A DNA stretch of 64,000 bases from Phorcus lineatus (Eukaryota > Mollusca > Gastropoda > Trochida > Trochidae), in contig OV121088.1 of assembly GCA_921293015.1 (NCBI GenBank), positions 20,559,645 to 20,623,644 of the forward strand, in the 5' to 3' direction. The position numbers and the translations under genes are program-made. Below the pieces are notes generated by a model that was not told where the DNA came from, did not search any database, and saw nothing but the letters and a program-made list of their open reading frames with translations. Every line of letters begins with the position of its first letter. Within the stretch, counting starts at the first letter, position 1. Shown one piece after another: positions 12,408 to 25,200 of this stretch.

Positions 12408-13197
12408 AGCATGGCTCACATACCCCCGCAGCCCGTCTGATTTCTTCTCCTCTAGTCTGAATTAATATGATTCTAGATAACCTGATTTACTAAAAGTTAC
12501 TGTTTCGAAATGGCTTTCGAACTCAATCAAGATCAACAGGTGTGTCCAAAACCAAAATTTCATTCACCCAAGTGTGATATTGTCTGAGAAAATTTGTCCC
12601 CATTGGAGCATCAGATCTGTTATATAATCACTACAAGTCAAACTGTGCATTCAAGGGCCATAACTTCGTGAAAATTAATATTTCGGAAATGGCTTTCGAA
12701 CTCGACCAAGAGCATCGACAGGTATGTCAAAAAACAAGATTTCATTCACCTAAGTGTGACACTGTATGAGAAAACTTGTACCCATTGAAGCATTAGACCT
12801 GTTAATCGCTCCAAGTCCAATTTTAGAAGCAAGGGCCATAAGTCTGTCAAAAATAAAATTTCAGAAATGGCTTTCAAACTCGATCAAGAGTATCATCAGG
12901 TGTATCCATAGCCAAAATGTCACTCCTCTAGGTGTAATAATTTCTGAGAAAATCTGTCCCCATTGTACATCATATAACTAAGTCCAAAAAATGACCTTTC
13001 CATGGAAACAACAACAAAAATGAATTCCAGAAATTCATAAGTAGTCCAAACTGTAGACAAGGTTATGGTTAACAAGTATGCAAAGTTTGGTTGATCTAGA
13101 TCTTTTTGAGTAAATTGACCGGACGGAAGGACGGAAGGACAGAGGGACGGAAGGATGGACGGACGGACGGAAGTACCGCTATGTAGTGGGGGTATAA
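12408..13197. repeat. Repeat family R1, copy 2 with inverted ends
   Basis: The left end CATACCCCCGCAGCCC and right end GTAGTGGGGGTATAATT are inverted over ATACCCCC-C. Three ~180-bp units each hold the word TTCGAAATGGCTTTCGAACT or a close variant (about 12503, 12681, 12860). A GGACGGAAGGACAGAGGGAC tract precedes the right end. It is non-coding and intronic. Confidence 0.7.
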
Positions 13198-13619
13198 TTA
13201 TGTTTCAATATTCTAGGAGAGGCACACAAGAATATAATATATACCTGCCATAAATAAAACATTGCCATGAATTAGAGAATTGTGTGATAGAATCTGCAGT
13301 GTGCATAATTAACTATATAGCCAGAGGAGAGATCTCAGACATGTTTATGTCAGCTGTATGCTATGCAACTAGAGGAGCATATGCGAGATGCAGGACACTG
13401 CGAAGGCAGAGCAGCCCAGAAACTGAGTGTTCCGCCTTCTTCACAGCTACTATAGATATGTCTTTTTTTTTATATACCACAAAAGACAAATGAACACTAA
13501 AGTGTATTTCATATTGAAATATATTTAAAACAATTCGAGTTCTCTTCCTTTACCTATTACCTTGCTTGAGTATACCTTATTGTGGGACGAGTTACTTCCC
13601 CTATATTTCTCCGGCTTTT

Positions 13620-15560
13620 AGCAGCGTAGCATGGCTGACATGAGCGTCACGGTAAAACTAAAACACGTTGCTAGATTTCTTTGAAAACTCGTCATTTCAG
13701 CACTGATCATTGACACGAAAATGTTTGCACGTATGTCTAGCTTCATGCAGGCGGAGCAAGATACCACAGTAGGCTTTGATTTGAATGACTTTATTGAAAA
13801 ATTGTGTTTGCCATGTGCTGTTGTCGACGCTTTGAACAAGGAAGGTTTCACGACCCGCGAGGCTTTGCTCGAGTGACAAACCAGTTAAGGAATAGGGATT
13901 ACCTGTCACTCATCCAGTCGTCGCATCCCCCTTTACTACCGAATACTAAGCTGTTAACAACTCGCTATCTTCTATACTTTCAAAATGGGAATCTGAATTA
14001 GAGTGTGATACTGACAGAGAATATTTAGTTAATGGTTTAAAATATGGTCTTAAAATATCTGACTCTGGAACTGCCCCACATAAAGGATATTTCAATGGTT
14101 CATGGTTCTCGATCAATGTGCTGCTTGAACTGTATCCTATAGTTGTAGCAGCAGTCCTGTGGGGCAAAAAGTGGTCTACAAAAAAGATTGTGTTCTATTG
14201 TGACAATGCATCTTCAGTTCACATTATAATAAAGGGTAGATCGAAAAGCAAGGACATTATGCCATACTGGCGTAAATTGATTTCCTTAGCTACCCTGAAC
14301 AATTTCATAGTTCATGACAAACATGTGCCTGGTGTCTGTAATGAAATTGCTGACTCTCTATCAGATCTGCAAGCGACACCATGCCCACCTCCGTCTCAGA
14401 TGTCATGGGTCTGACAGGACATCTGAACACCTTATGGGAGGCAGCGATCAGACCAAGGACCAGATCCACATATTCAACAGTTTCCAGTCCTATGTGTCGT
14501 TCCTCTTGCGATATAGCCTGTATTCAACTCTCTCACAGTCACTTGGACATCTTCCACCAGTCAACTCCAAGCTCCTTCGACAGTACGTTGCTTACTGCTT
14601 TGGAGAGGCAAAACTCCAATACAGCACCGTGAAATCTTACCTGGATGGTATCAATTAACCTATCTGAAGGCGGGTATCCACACAGTGTTTGATCTCGTGT
14701 CTTATGGTGCTCTTAACGAACTGCAGACTCTTCTCCATGGATATAAGAAGGTACGGAAGCCTAGTGTATCTAAACGCTTGCCCATTACTTTCCACGTGCT
14801 CGAGACAATTGTGTTCAAACTTAGAGCAGGAGTGCTCTGACCCTTGAATGGCATGGTAATGGAGGTCATGTGTACTACGGTTTTCTTTGGATTTCTCAGG
14901 TGTGTTGAATTTACTTGTGCAGGTGAATTTGATGCTTCTACAAATGTAACCTTATCTGATGTGACGATAGACCATAACCATGGAAAGTGTACCCTGCTGT
15001 TAAAAGCCTGAAAAACTGACATTTTCAGACAGGGTGTAACTATATCTCTATTCGCTAACCACACTACCATTTGCTCTTTTGATAACCTTAACCATCTGAA
15101 GCAAGCCAGACTATCGAGTGGTGCCTTGGATACTGATCCTCTCTTTGTAGATTGTGCTGGACACATAATTACACGTACCGTGTTCCTACAGTGGCTTGCT
15201 TTAACGCTAAGGCATGCAGGACTCGATGCAACGAAATATTCTGGACATTCATTTCGTATAGGGGCAGCAACCTCTGCTGCGTATATGTATGAATGGAAGA
15301 TCACCTGATAAAGACACTTGGCAGATGGCAGTCACTGTTTCACTCCTTATGTGTGTACACAGGAAACTGTTGTCAGAGATGCACAGTTGTCACTGGTGCA
15401 GCATCTACCAAATAACCAGGCTTAGAATACTTGGTACCTTTATTCAATTGCCTTACATGTCTTACCATAGCCATTTAATAACAACTTGGGGGCTCTCATG
15501 TATTTAAGTTTAAATCCATTCGATTTGGGCAATTACCCAATTCCTTATCCCCAGAGTGTA
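13620..15560 (+). mobile_element. DIRS-like tyrosine-recombinase retroelement fossil
   Basis: Parts in order: an N-terminal ORF fragment with FDLNDFIEKLCLPCAVVDAL (about 13728-13877), an RNase H-like segment with VFYCDNASSVHIII (about 14118-14380), and a tyrosine-recombinase region ending near 15310 with ATKYSGHSFRIGAATSAA, the conserved HxFR block. RNase H followed by a tyrosine recombinase is the DIRS/Ngaro layout. The middle (most of the reverse transcriptase) is missing and the rest is broken in several places, so it is an old, inactive copy. Outer ends are uncertain. Confidence 0.8.
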
Positions 15561-15569
15561 AACCAGAGT

Positions 15570-17890
15570 TCAGGTTCAATTGGGTCCGCGGATCCACTTC
15601 TTTAAATCCAAGAGTCTGCAGACTCTGAAATTGTCTGAGCCACCGCAGTGGCCACAGGACAGGAACCTAGCTCTCGGTCATGCCCTTCTCAACATCAGTC
15701 AGCTCCCAAGTTGTGCCAAAAATATGTGTATAAAACATTATTGTTTAAATTTCTGTTCTTTGTTATGTTTGCACAAATTCTCTATTCATATATGTTCAAC
15801 TGAAAAGCGGTTTTAATCATCTGCCTTTCTTTTGCGCTTCCTATTTATTTTAACGTAGAGCACATGATCAACATTTTTATATTAAATTAAAGTGAATAGG
15901 ATTGTCTTCAATTCTATGTAAAATTTTTAAATGACAATGAGACAGTAAAAGGAGCGTTAACTCGTGTCGCAATTATCAAAATGTGTTCTCAAATACCAGA
16001 CGGTACGATCTTTGCATACTTATATACATAGCCCAAACCAAGTGGAACATTTTTATTATTTTCATATTTCCATTTCCATATATTGATGTCAAAAGGAACT
16101 TATCGTATTCAGTTTCATATTGATTTTGCACATACGCTCTAACAATTCATGGAGTTACAACGCCCGAATTATAAACAAGTTTATTTTGGTTATAGAAACC
16201 ATTCTAAAGGTGAAAGATATTTCACTCAAATTGGCAGGTATATATGTACTGTATACTACTGTATTAAACGACTACTTTTGTATACTACGATATTAACCTC
16301 CAGAATTTGCCAGGTAAACACACCATATCATGGTGAAAAGGGTCACGTCTGCAGCGCTGGAAAATTCATTAACTGCTAGTTACTGATTAATGGTAGCGAG
16401 GCAGGTGCAAAAAAATTCAGCCTTGGGGGTAAAACTGTTCAAAATAATATTCAGGGATCAGAGTTAATAGGAACATGTCAAAGAATATCCAGGATGTATA
16501 ATCAATAAAAGATTAATATATGAGACCAAAATACCTATCAACATTTGCTTAAAAGGTGCACATGGCCATAATAAAAATCAAGCCTTACCTTGTGACAATG
16601 ACCTTTCACATTTAAGGTCACACAATGTATGATCATTTTCATTGACTATAACAACCATGTATTGATTAAAAGTGTTAATAGTTAAAATAAAGCATCTTTG
16701 CAAAACATAGCTGTGACCTTGACCTCTGACTATAATTGTAGTGAAAACGTTTTCAAATTATGATACTTCTGCATAGTTGATATATATCAAATTAGAGCCT
16801 AAAAGCATTATTAGGTTTACAAACGATTTTTTTAAAGAATTTCATAACTCATATAATGATTAAATGAAAAGATTTTTTTAATGAATTTTATAACTCAAGA
16901 CCTTGACCTATGAATTTCAATATGAGCATGTCAACACATGTCTCCCCGGGTGTAAGAAAGTGGGGGAAAAGTTATAGTTAAATATAATGTGCGGCGGCAG
17001 CTGTGCAAACTGGACAAAAACAGATCCTTTTTTTGATTAACTTCAATTGTGTTTTAATGTGACATTTCTAACAAAAGTGTGTTTTTTTATATCAAATACA
17101 TAAATATAAGATGACAAGTTAGAAATTACAAATATCTGAGGCTTTACCTTTATTAATGATTATCCCACCTATCCCCAATAATTCATGACATATATCGTAA
17201 TCATGAAATTTCTAATAAAATCATCAAGACGAGATTCGGAAAGATATGATGAGCAGTTTTTGAGTTATGCTCAAGAAATTTCTATTTGTTTCCAAGGAAA
17301 CTGAAACAATGTTTTTCCAAAAAAACTAATAATACCAAAAAGGCACCACCTCAGTAGGTGACGTAACAAATTTTCAGAAGGATATGACCAGTTTTTGAGT
17401 TCTGATCTTGAAATGAAGCTATCTGTGTACAGAGTCAAAATGAACACATTTGCATGGTAACAAAAAATAGTCCTGCTCCGGGAAAGATGTTACCCTTGTA
17501 AAGAGTCTGAATTCAACACAGCTAAATGGAAACGGAAAAAAAAATCAGAATTCTGAAATTATTAAAAGTCATCACTCCAGTAGCTGACTAACGCACATGC
17601 AAAATTTCAGAAAAATCTGATAAGGTTTCACAATTCTGCTTCAGAAATTAAATGAATATGGACTGACAGACGGACGAATTGACGGACAGACAACTATATA
17701 TTCTAAAATGTTCTTTTCTGAAGAAAGCATTGCCACTAGACTTCCAACTTCAATATCAGCACAGAATCTTTATCAAACAAACATCTAATGCTACATAAAT
17801 ACCCACTTTGTCCATAAAATATAACAAATATGTGTGAAATCTTTGTCATGTTCTTGACAATAAATGGTACAATTTTAATGCTATTGTTAC
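15570..17890. other. Ferlin intron with interspersed repeat fragments
   Basis: About 16560-17010 matches pieces at 3240-3340 and 5380-5580. About 17280-17690 shows the TTCCAAGGAAAC ... AAAGGCACCA ... GACGGACAGAC word order seen near 48550, 48720 and 61390. No gene seen. Confidence 0.45.
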
Positions 17891-17894
17891 TTAC

Positions 17895-18076
17895 AAAAGT
17901 GTCATGGTCAAAGAGCTCAATGATGATGTCTGGTGGTTGTGACTCAAGACTGCGTGGGTTGCCATACACTTCTATCTCCCCGAAGATGAGAGTCTGGTCC
18001 CAGGTAGGACACAAGGTCTTGTGTACTCGCTCAGTCACCATGCTCTGAGTCAGGAAGGACACCTGGCCAAAGGGAT
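17895..18076 (-). CDS. DYSF-like: Ferlin exon h: core of the C2 domain after DysF
   Basis: This 182-nt exon has acceptor gcaatag and consensus donor gtaagt. It encodes (D)PFGQVSFLTQSMVTERVHK, then TLCPTWDQTLIFGEIEVYGN and PRSLESQPPDIIIELFDHDT, ending in F. The S-DPF loop-1 aspartate, the PTWDQTLIF---E-YG strand and loop-3 DHD are all present, a near-diagnostic ferlin C2 pattern. Confidence 0.97.
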
Positions 18077-19028
18077 CTATTGCAAAAGGGAGAACACTCA
18101 TTGAAACCTAAAAATTAATTGAATTTAGCATGGGAAGATTCCCAGCATGTTAGCAAATGTCATGCTTTTTGTTCATGAAAAGAAGTAAATGGATAGTTAT
18201 TATAACAAACTGTCATCTAATTACATTTGTAAGAAGATGATCTGAAAATTTTAGCTCTCTCTGTCAATTTCTTCAGGAAAGAAGTTTTTTAAAAGATTTA
18301 GGGAAAATGCCTGCCACACCCATATTTGTGAGGTCAAAATATAGAAGCTTTGATACGCTCTTGGCACAAGGTAGCTCCTGAGAAATTTTTGTTAAGTACA
18401 TCTCGATGGATTAATCTATACATGAATTATACAGCTTATGAACAATCAATGGCAGACTGGACTTCAACTACTGTTGTAAGCTCATCTTCCTTTAACAACC
18501 CTGATGATAAACTTAACCATGTTCCCCGCCGCAATCAAGAAATGGGCTAATATTTTGGACACATATCAGAGTTTCTAAACAGTAGTTAGACTTTCTCTCT
18601 AAGGGTAGCGGTTCATGAGATATCGTGCTAACAAGAATGCTGTAGTCTCCATCCTACAAAGATGTTATTTATGGAATTTGAGTTTCCCAGAAAGTTTTAG
18701 GATGTACACTCTATTACTTTAAATTGATGTGCCCAAATGAATAAGGAAATATAAAAAGGGATGGTATGGATTTTCAACTTTCTTTTGTACACATGACGTT
18801 TCTGGGCTACATCAGGTGGGGAAGGGGCAAGAAGTAGGTTTTGCCAGTCAAGAACTTGACATGGGAAAAGAAAGAGTGTGAATACATGATACAACATCTT
18901 ATGTCTTTGCACACGTCTCTCTTAAGGCCTTGATTGTTAGCATCCTACATGTGATCATACCTTTCAAACGTGAAACTGAACATCTCTCGAGACACTGTTT
19001 TTTGTTTTACTTTTACAATATAAACTGG
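18077..19028. other. Ferlin intron, nothing recognised
   Basis: No coding or RNA feature seen between exon h and the SINE. Confidence 0.4.
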
Positions 19029-19029
19029 A

Positions 19030-19345
19030 GGTGAGGTGAGGTGATATGGGGTTTAATGCTGCTTTCAAGAGTATTTCACATATATAGGGGGTGCTAGTAT
19101 TATTGCAGGGAGAAAGCTCGCAACACCATGTGGCTATGCATCGTGGTGAAAACTGCGAGCATCGGCTGGAACTAGCAAACCATGGGTGATACTGCACTGA
19201 AACCCAGCGTAGCATTGCACCCAAACCTGACTGCGTGTAGAACAGTTCTCTACTGCAGACAAAGTTGCGGAGCCCCTGGCGGGATTCGAACCATGGACCT
19301 CTTGATCAAAAGCTGAACACGCTAACCACTGTGCTATCCCGCCCC
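19030..19345 (-). mobile_element. tRNA-derived SINE, nearly complete
   Basis: Read on the minus strand it begins GGGGCGGGATAGCACAGTGG (A-box TAGCACAGTGG). A B-box GGTTCGAATCC follows about 50 bp on, then a ~230-bp non-tRNA body, and it ends in a short TCACC repeat. A body copy without the tRNA 5' half lies at 62946-63158. SINEs are copied by LINE enzymes in trans; the partner here is unknown. Confidence 0.88.
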
Positions 19346-19346
19346 C

Positions 19347-20700
19347 ATATGAACTGGAATATACAGATAAAAAAACCTTGAATAGAATTCTGCAAATGTT
19401 GCTAGTTTCTACACTTGCTTGAAATAATTAATGTGTTATGCAAATAATTGTTTCGAAAATATTTAAGTAATAAACAGCAGCTTCATAGCTTTCACATTAT
19501 TACAAACTTTATTTATGTTTATATTTACAACTACTTATAACACGAACAGGTCTGATAAAAAATGTCCAAAACACATTTTATATCAATATTTAGGAGATAC
19601 ACGTAAGTATAAATGTTTGAAAATCAACACTGAGTTGATATTTATAAATGTTTGAAAATCAGCACCATATAATCAAATGTAACTAAAGTGCTTGTAAGAA
19701 TGAGTTTATTGTCATAACATACACAGCAAATATAATATAATAAATCCTCATGATGGCAAATCAAAGAGTAGAATATCAGTGATAAAATAAGGTGTTAAAT
19801 ACTTAAAAATGTCTCTCATAGCCACATGCACATAAATCCCACAACTGATGTGTTGCACACACCACAGTTTCAAAAAACCACAAGGATCAGTATCAACTTC
19901 ATTATCACTTTGCACTTCTGATTGACAATGGCACAAAGGAGAATATCCGATGCATAGAGATGGCAGATCATTGGACTTCATCGGGCAGGACTGTCTTACA
20001 TTTGGATGCTATAATAATTAATCATTTATGACTTGCCACAAGACCCTTGTTCATGGACAAAATGCTTGACCTGATCGTTCATGTTCTGTAAACCAACATC
20101 TGGCAATTAATGCTGTGACACGAATTCCAAGGCCAGGGTACAAAGAAGGAATCCTCCACAGAACATGGGGGCACATGAGGCAACTCTTCACAGAAAGTGG
20201 CAGCAGATATGTCAGGAACAGTGGCTGCAGTTATTCAGGAACGATGTGGCAATACAAGTTACTAATGTATTGTGTTTCCTGGGACACTGATCCACTTTGT
20301 TCAAGTTGCTTTTACCGGTGGCACAAAACAAGACCTGGAACTGACGATACGGAAACACCCATGTCTTTCGGATGAAATTCCATTTCAATTTCACAGTGTT
20401 TTCATGCACTTTTAGTGCTCATACTTTTACCAAAACTTCTTCCAAGTGACCAAATGATTGTACTTTTGATTAAAATTAGTTTTCAGTTTCATACCATACT
20501 TCTATGAAGATCACACCTCTGTGAAAAATCAGGGGCTGCATAATTGTTCTTGCTGTGTATATATGTAGAAATTAACATGTGCATCTCCCACTGAATAAGA
20601 GCTAGGTGCTTTCAACAGACGCATACATACGCTCTCACTGTGAGGAACTGCTAAATGGCGGAAGTTTTATGGACGTAAATATGCGTCTCTTGCCTTTGAT
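19347..20700. other. Ferlin intron, nothing recognised
   Basis: AT-rich intronic sequence without a supported feature. Confidence 0.4.
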
Positions 20701-20707
20701 AAACTAA

Positions 20708-20780
20708 GTGATTGATGAAGTGATTGATGAAGTGATTGATGAAGTGAATGATGAAATGAATGATGAAATGAATGATGAGT
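20708..20780. repeat. 12-bp tandem repeat at the exon g donor
   Basis: About six units of GTGATTGATGAA drifting to ATGAATGATGAA. On the transcribed strand this is a TTCATCA-rich tract beginning about 10 nt after the exon g donor. Confidence 0.9.
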
Positions 20781-20789
20781 GGGGAATAC

Positions 20790-20867
20790 CTGACAGTCCT
20801 GTGTCGTCTGCTGCCAACAAGTCACGAGCCTGATAGATGTATGCTCGCAGTTGGTACTTGAATGACC
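20790..20867 (-). CDS. DYSF-like: Ferlin exon g: start of the C2 domain after DysF
   Basis: This 78-nt exon has acceptor ctgcttcag and donor gtattc. After the shared arginine codon it reads SFKYQLRAYIYQARDLLAAD then DTGLS, plus one base. It matches the ferlin YHLRCYMYQARDL---D strand and calcium loop 1. A 12-bp tandem repeat starts about 10 bp beyond the donor. Confidence 0.95.
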
Positions 20868-20869
20868 CT

Positions 20870-22270
20870 GAAGCAGTAAATGCATACATCAATTGATACT
20901 TGAAACAATTTTTTATTCAATTTTGTTCTTACATGATATCCTGTTTAGTAGATATACAAATACATAACAACCACTCATATGATTGCAAAGAAAATGTTAA
21001 TAGATTTTGCAAACCAAAGAGATCAACAAAATGTAATTATCCTAAACATTGTAAATCTTTTGGTTAATTCTAAATCCTATGTCTTTACAGATCACTTACA
21101 TAAACGAAAAAATGTTTTCGACTAAAAAATGTAAAAATGAATAATTTGATAGTGATTTTATCCAAAACAAAGATCCACATGTTGCACCACGTTGTTAGCA
21201 TAAAAGTTTAGTGTTCCAACTCAACAGAAACTTGAGAACACCTTATTCTTCTCAAATATCTAATTTAGTAAGTTTGTCCCTCATTGAAGCATTGGCAACC
21301 CATCTTCCCCTGCATTGTCAACAGTCACGCCAGCCCCGATGACTTTCTTATATAGGCTTTGCTGCTTTCCCCCAAATTTTCTGTGCTTGCCATCCAGGCT
21401 GCTGTGATGGATAACTTTAGTCCAATGAGAATCACATGAGAATTGCAACTTTTACAGAAGAGAGCGCTACACTCAAAACACAAATTTTGACGGGTTGGCA
21501 GCAAGGTTTAAATAAGCCACTGATAGAGACTGGTGTAACTTAAAGCGATGAGGGGGAAGATGTTGGCAACCATGATTATGAACTATTATAACAATGAACT
21601 TAACATAATAAGTTGGTTTGGCCACATTTAAGTTCCGTTCAAGCCACACCCTAATTTTGGGAAAAATAAATATCAAAATTTCACATCAAAAGAGTGACTG
21701 TAGTTATTGAGGCACGTGGAAGTAGTACACGTTAGTGGTGTTGTGTTTCCTGGGACACTGATCTTGATCTACTTTGTTTCAATTTTTTTTACCAGGTTTC
21801 ACATAACAAGACCTTGAACTAACTATACTTAAACACTCATGTCTTTTGGATGAATTCCATTTCAGTTGCACCCCTGCCACACCCTTATTTTGGGAGATAC
21901 AAATATCAGAATTCCACCTCCCTGTCTCAATCTAACAAAGATAATGTATTCAAAATTTGTGATTCCTAGCATTAATAGTTTCTTGACAAAAGGCAAATGA
22001 AGATTTGGGGGAACACACAATGTCACGCCCATACTTGAAGGGGGGGCAAGACCAAATCTACAAACGATACTCGAAGAAGTTTGAATCCCTGTTACACTAA
22101 AAAACTTAGCAGCCAGGGAACAGCTAAGTCAAAAGACATTAGTAAAGGTAATTCAGTCAGGGTTATAAATTCTTTTTACAAATAAAAAAAACAAACCCAC
22201 AGAACATTCACACCAATACAAGATCAATTATCAAGGAAAGTAAGACAGTAATAATTCAGTCATCATAAGT
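20870..22270. other. Ferlin intron, nothing recognised
   Basis: AT-rich; no coding motif seen 5' of exon g up to the LINE 3' end. Confidence 0.4.
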
Positions 22271-22274
22271 CAGT

Positions 22275-25200
22275 ATCTTTATTTTTTTTTAAGAAATATA
22301 TTTAGTTTTAATTCTATGGAGTATATGGTACTGAAACCATCTTAATTTAGTGTCTTGAGTTACTTTAAAAGGTATTAAAACGATACAATTTCCTGTCAAG
22401 ATCACACTGAAATTCATCCTGCCATTTTCTCTGAGCTCTTGATTTCTTATCTGAAGAACATAAAATGTATTAAAAGGCTTTTGAGCCTTTTTCAATTGAA
22501 AGTAACAAACAAGTAATTGGTGTACTTTCAGCACACTTTCCAGTGTTTTCTTTCAACATTGATAACCCACCAAAAATATTTTTTATTGCACTAATAACAC
22601 TTTATTACTCATTAATTGAAACATTCAACTGATACATTTTAATTAAATAATTCAGTGATAGATAATCATGGTCACAAACAAGATAAACTATTTGAGTAAT
22701 TCCCACTTCAGGCCACTTTTTGTAAATCAATGTTTTCTTATTTATGACAATATTACGACACAATATCTTGAAAATTATCAGATTTTTACTTCTAGAGAAA
22801 TCATAAAAAGCATTTAAACAATCAATTCAGAAGGAATTTTTAAGATTACGAAAATTTTCTTTAAATACTCATTGCCATGCTTGTCGAACTCACTATCTTT
22901 TATAACTTAGAAGTAAATAAAATACATTTCCATTTTGGATGACTGACATTCTGATCCAGGTCACTTTCAAGGCTCTGACATATTCAAATATATTAATCAT
23001 GCCCAATCCACCTTCCTTAACTGGTCCAAATAAGGTTTCTCGCTTTATTCTATCAGATTTGTTATTCCATACAAACTTGAACAACATTTGGTTAAGCTCT
23101 TTGAGAAAAGTTACAGAAGGATTAGGTAAAGTCAGAGAGATAATTCAGTTGGAAATTAATAATGATTTTATCAATGCAATCTTTCCAATTGTTGTTAAAA
23201 TTCTTTTAACCCATTTATTCATCAATTGTTTTAGTTCAAAAAGTTTAGAGTGAAAATTAAGTTGAACAATATCTGAAATATTTTTGCTAAAGGAAACACT
23301 TAATACCTTAAACGTTGAGGGGTTCCACTGGAGTTTGAACTGAGATAAGTTTCTTATCCTACTGTTTTTCCTACTTCCAATCCATGTCACCTGTGGTTTA
23401 TCATAATTAATCTTCAAACCAGATGTACTTGCAAATGTATCCAGAGATTCAACAACAGCTTTAAGAGACTTTTTGCTCCCATCGAGGAGAAAATCTGTAT
23501 CGTCTGCAAACTGTGAAATTAAATACTCTGTATCATTTATACAAATACCTTTGATATTCTTGTTTTCACGCACCATGCCTGCCAGTATCTCCACTCACAG
23601 CAAAAAAATATACAGAGACAAGAGATCTCCCTGTCTACAGCCTCTTAGCACTTCACTTTTGCCATTTATGACAATACAAGATTTAACAACCTTGTAAAAC
23701 ACTTCAATCTATTTTTTATGACAGGTCCTAAACCAAAAGAGAATAATGTTTTCTGTATGAAACAGAATCAAATGCCATGGCAAAATCTACTCTGATCAAC
23801 ATACATGGAATATAAAAAAATTCTTATATATCACCAATATATTCGACCAAAAAACAGTTTGGTCATTATGTTGGGTTCTAGGGTTCATTTCACTCAAAAA
23901 CAACAATTCAGAGTCTTCTATTTCTTCTATTTATTCCTATAGTTGACATGTAGATTGAAGATTGAAAATTGACTGCAAAAATCGAAAATTCTATATTTAG
24001 TAACAGCAGTTCACATAAGCTGTTTGAGTGGCATTCTAGAAGTTGTCGGTATAAGGACAACAAGGAATTTTATGGATAATAAACTTCTTTATTGTACTGG
24101 TAGCTACGTATCGGTATAGATTCTTATACCGTTTTCAAGCGGTATAAGAATCTTATACACTTACAAACAACAAACATGATTACACTCAACGTCGCTTAGC
24201 TGAGGCTATTCAAATTGTTAGATTTAAGCCCTCTTTAAACAGGGATCAAGGCTATTTCATCCCATCAGCTTACAATCACCTAATCCACCCATGATTAATC
24301 CACTTGACTTACTCTGGCTTCACTCATCATCCCTCCCACTTTGTTCCCTAATCCGCCTCAGCCTAACTAACTCCCCTCCGATTGATAGGTAATCCCACAC
24401 ATCTTATCATGTTTTCCTACCTGTAACCCTTTCATGTTATTGTTACCTCATCCTGTTATCATTGTTACCTTGTTATTCCATTGTTATGCATTATTGCTTC
24501 AACAGTAGCATTCTAAAACAATATATAACTTGGCATATTGAATATGAAGTAGGATAATATTTATATATGCTCGAGTGTCGAGTCGAGGGTGAAGCATCGA
24601 GAAGTCGCAAACATAACAGAGTTATCTCCTCAGGAGGCTGCATACCGCTTATTAAAAATAAATCAACCTTTCGAATAAATCAAAGTGAACAAAAAGAACT
24701 TAATTATTTATAGAAAGTCAAATTCAAAATCCTACACATTATTCATAAGAATGGGAAGGACTTTTTTAAACCTTTCTGCAATACAGGAAGAAGCCATTTT
24801 ATAAATTAAATTAAGCAAGGAAATGTGCCTCCAGTTGGGAGAAAATGCTTGGGTTTATCACCCTTTGGAATACAAGTAACAACACCTAACACCTAATGTC
24901 AGGAGCACTATTGATAGATCTTAAATCAAAATAGCCCAAGTAAATCCAAAACATCTTGAAGAATTCTGCAGTAAAACCATCTGTACCAGGACTTTAGTTG
25001 TATTTCATACCTTTCAGTATGTGATGTATCCTTCCAAAGAATCTGAATCCACTTTATCCAAGACAGGTAAATCCTCACATAAAACATCATGAATGTCTGT
25101 AGACATTTGACTCAAGTTCCGTGTTACATGCATAGAGATTCCTATAGAGGGAGCCTGCTTCCTCATGAATATCAACAGAGTTGTGAATAACATATCCATC

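Noticed and set aside
13618-13909. Separate minus-strand genes
   Set aside because: They are antisense shadows of the DIRS-like fossil, which reads on plus.
19282-19345. Functional tRNA gene
   Set aside because: It has A- and B-boxes but is fused to a SINE body and tail, and its cloverleaf arms pair poorly.
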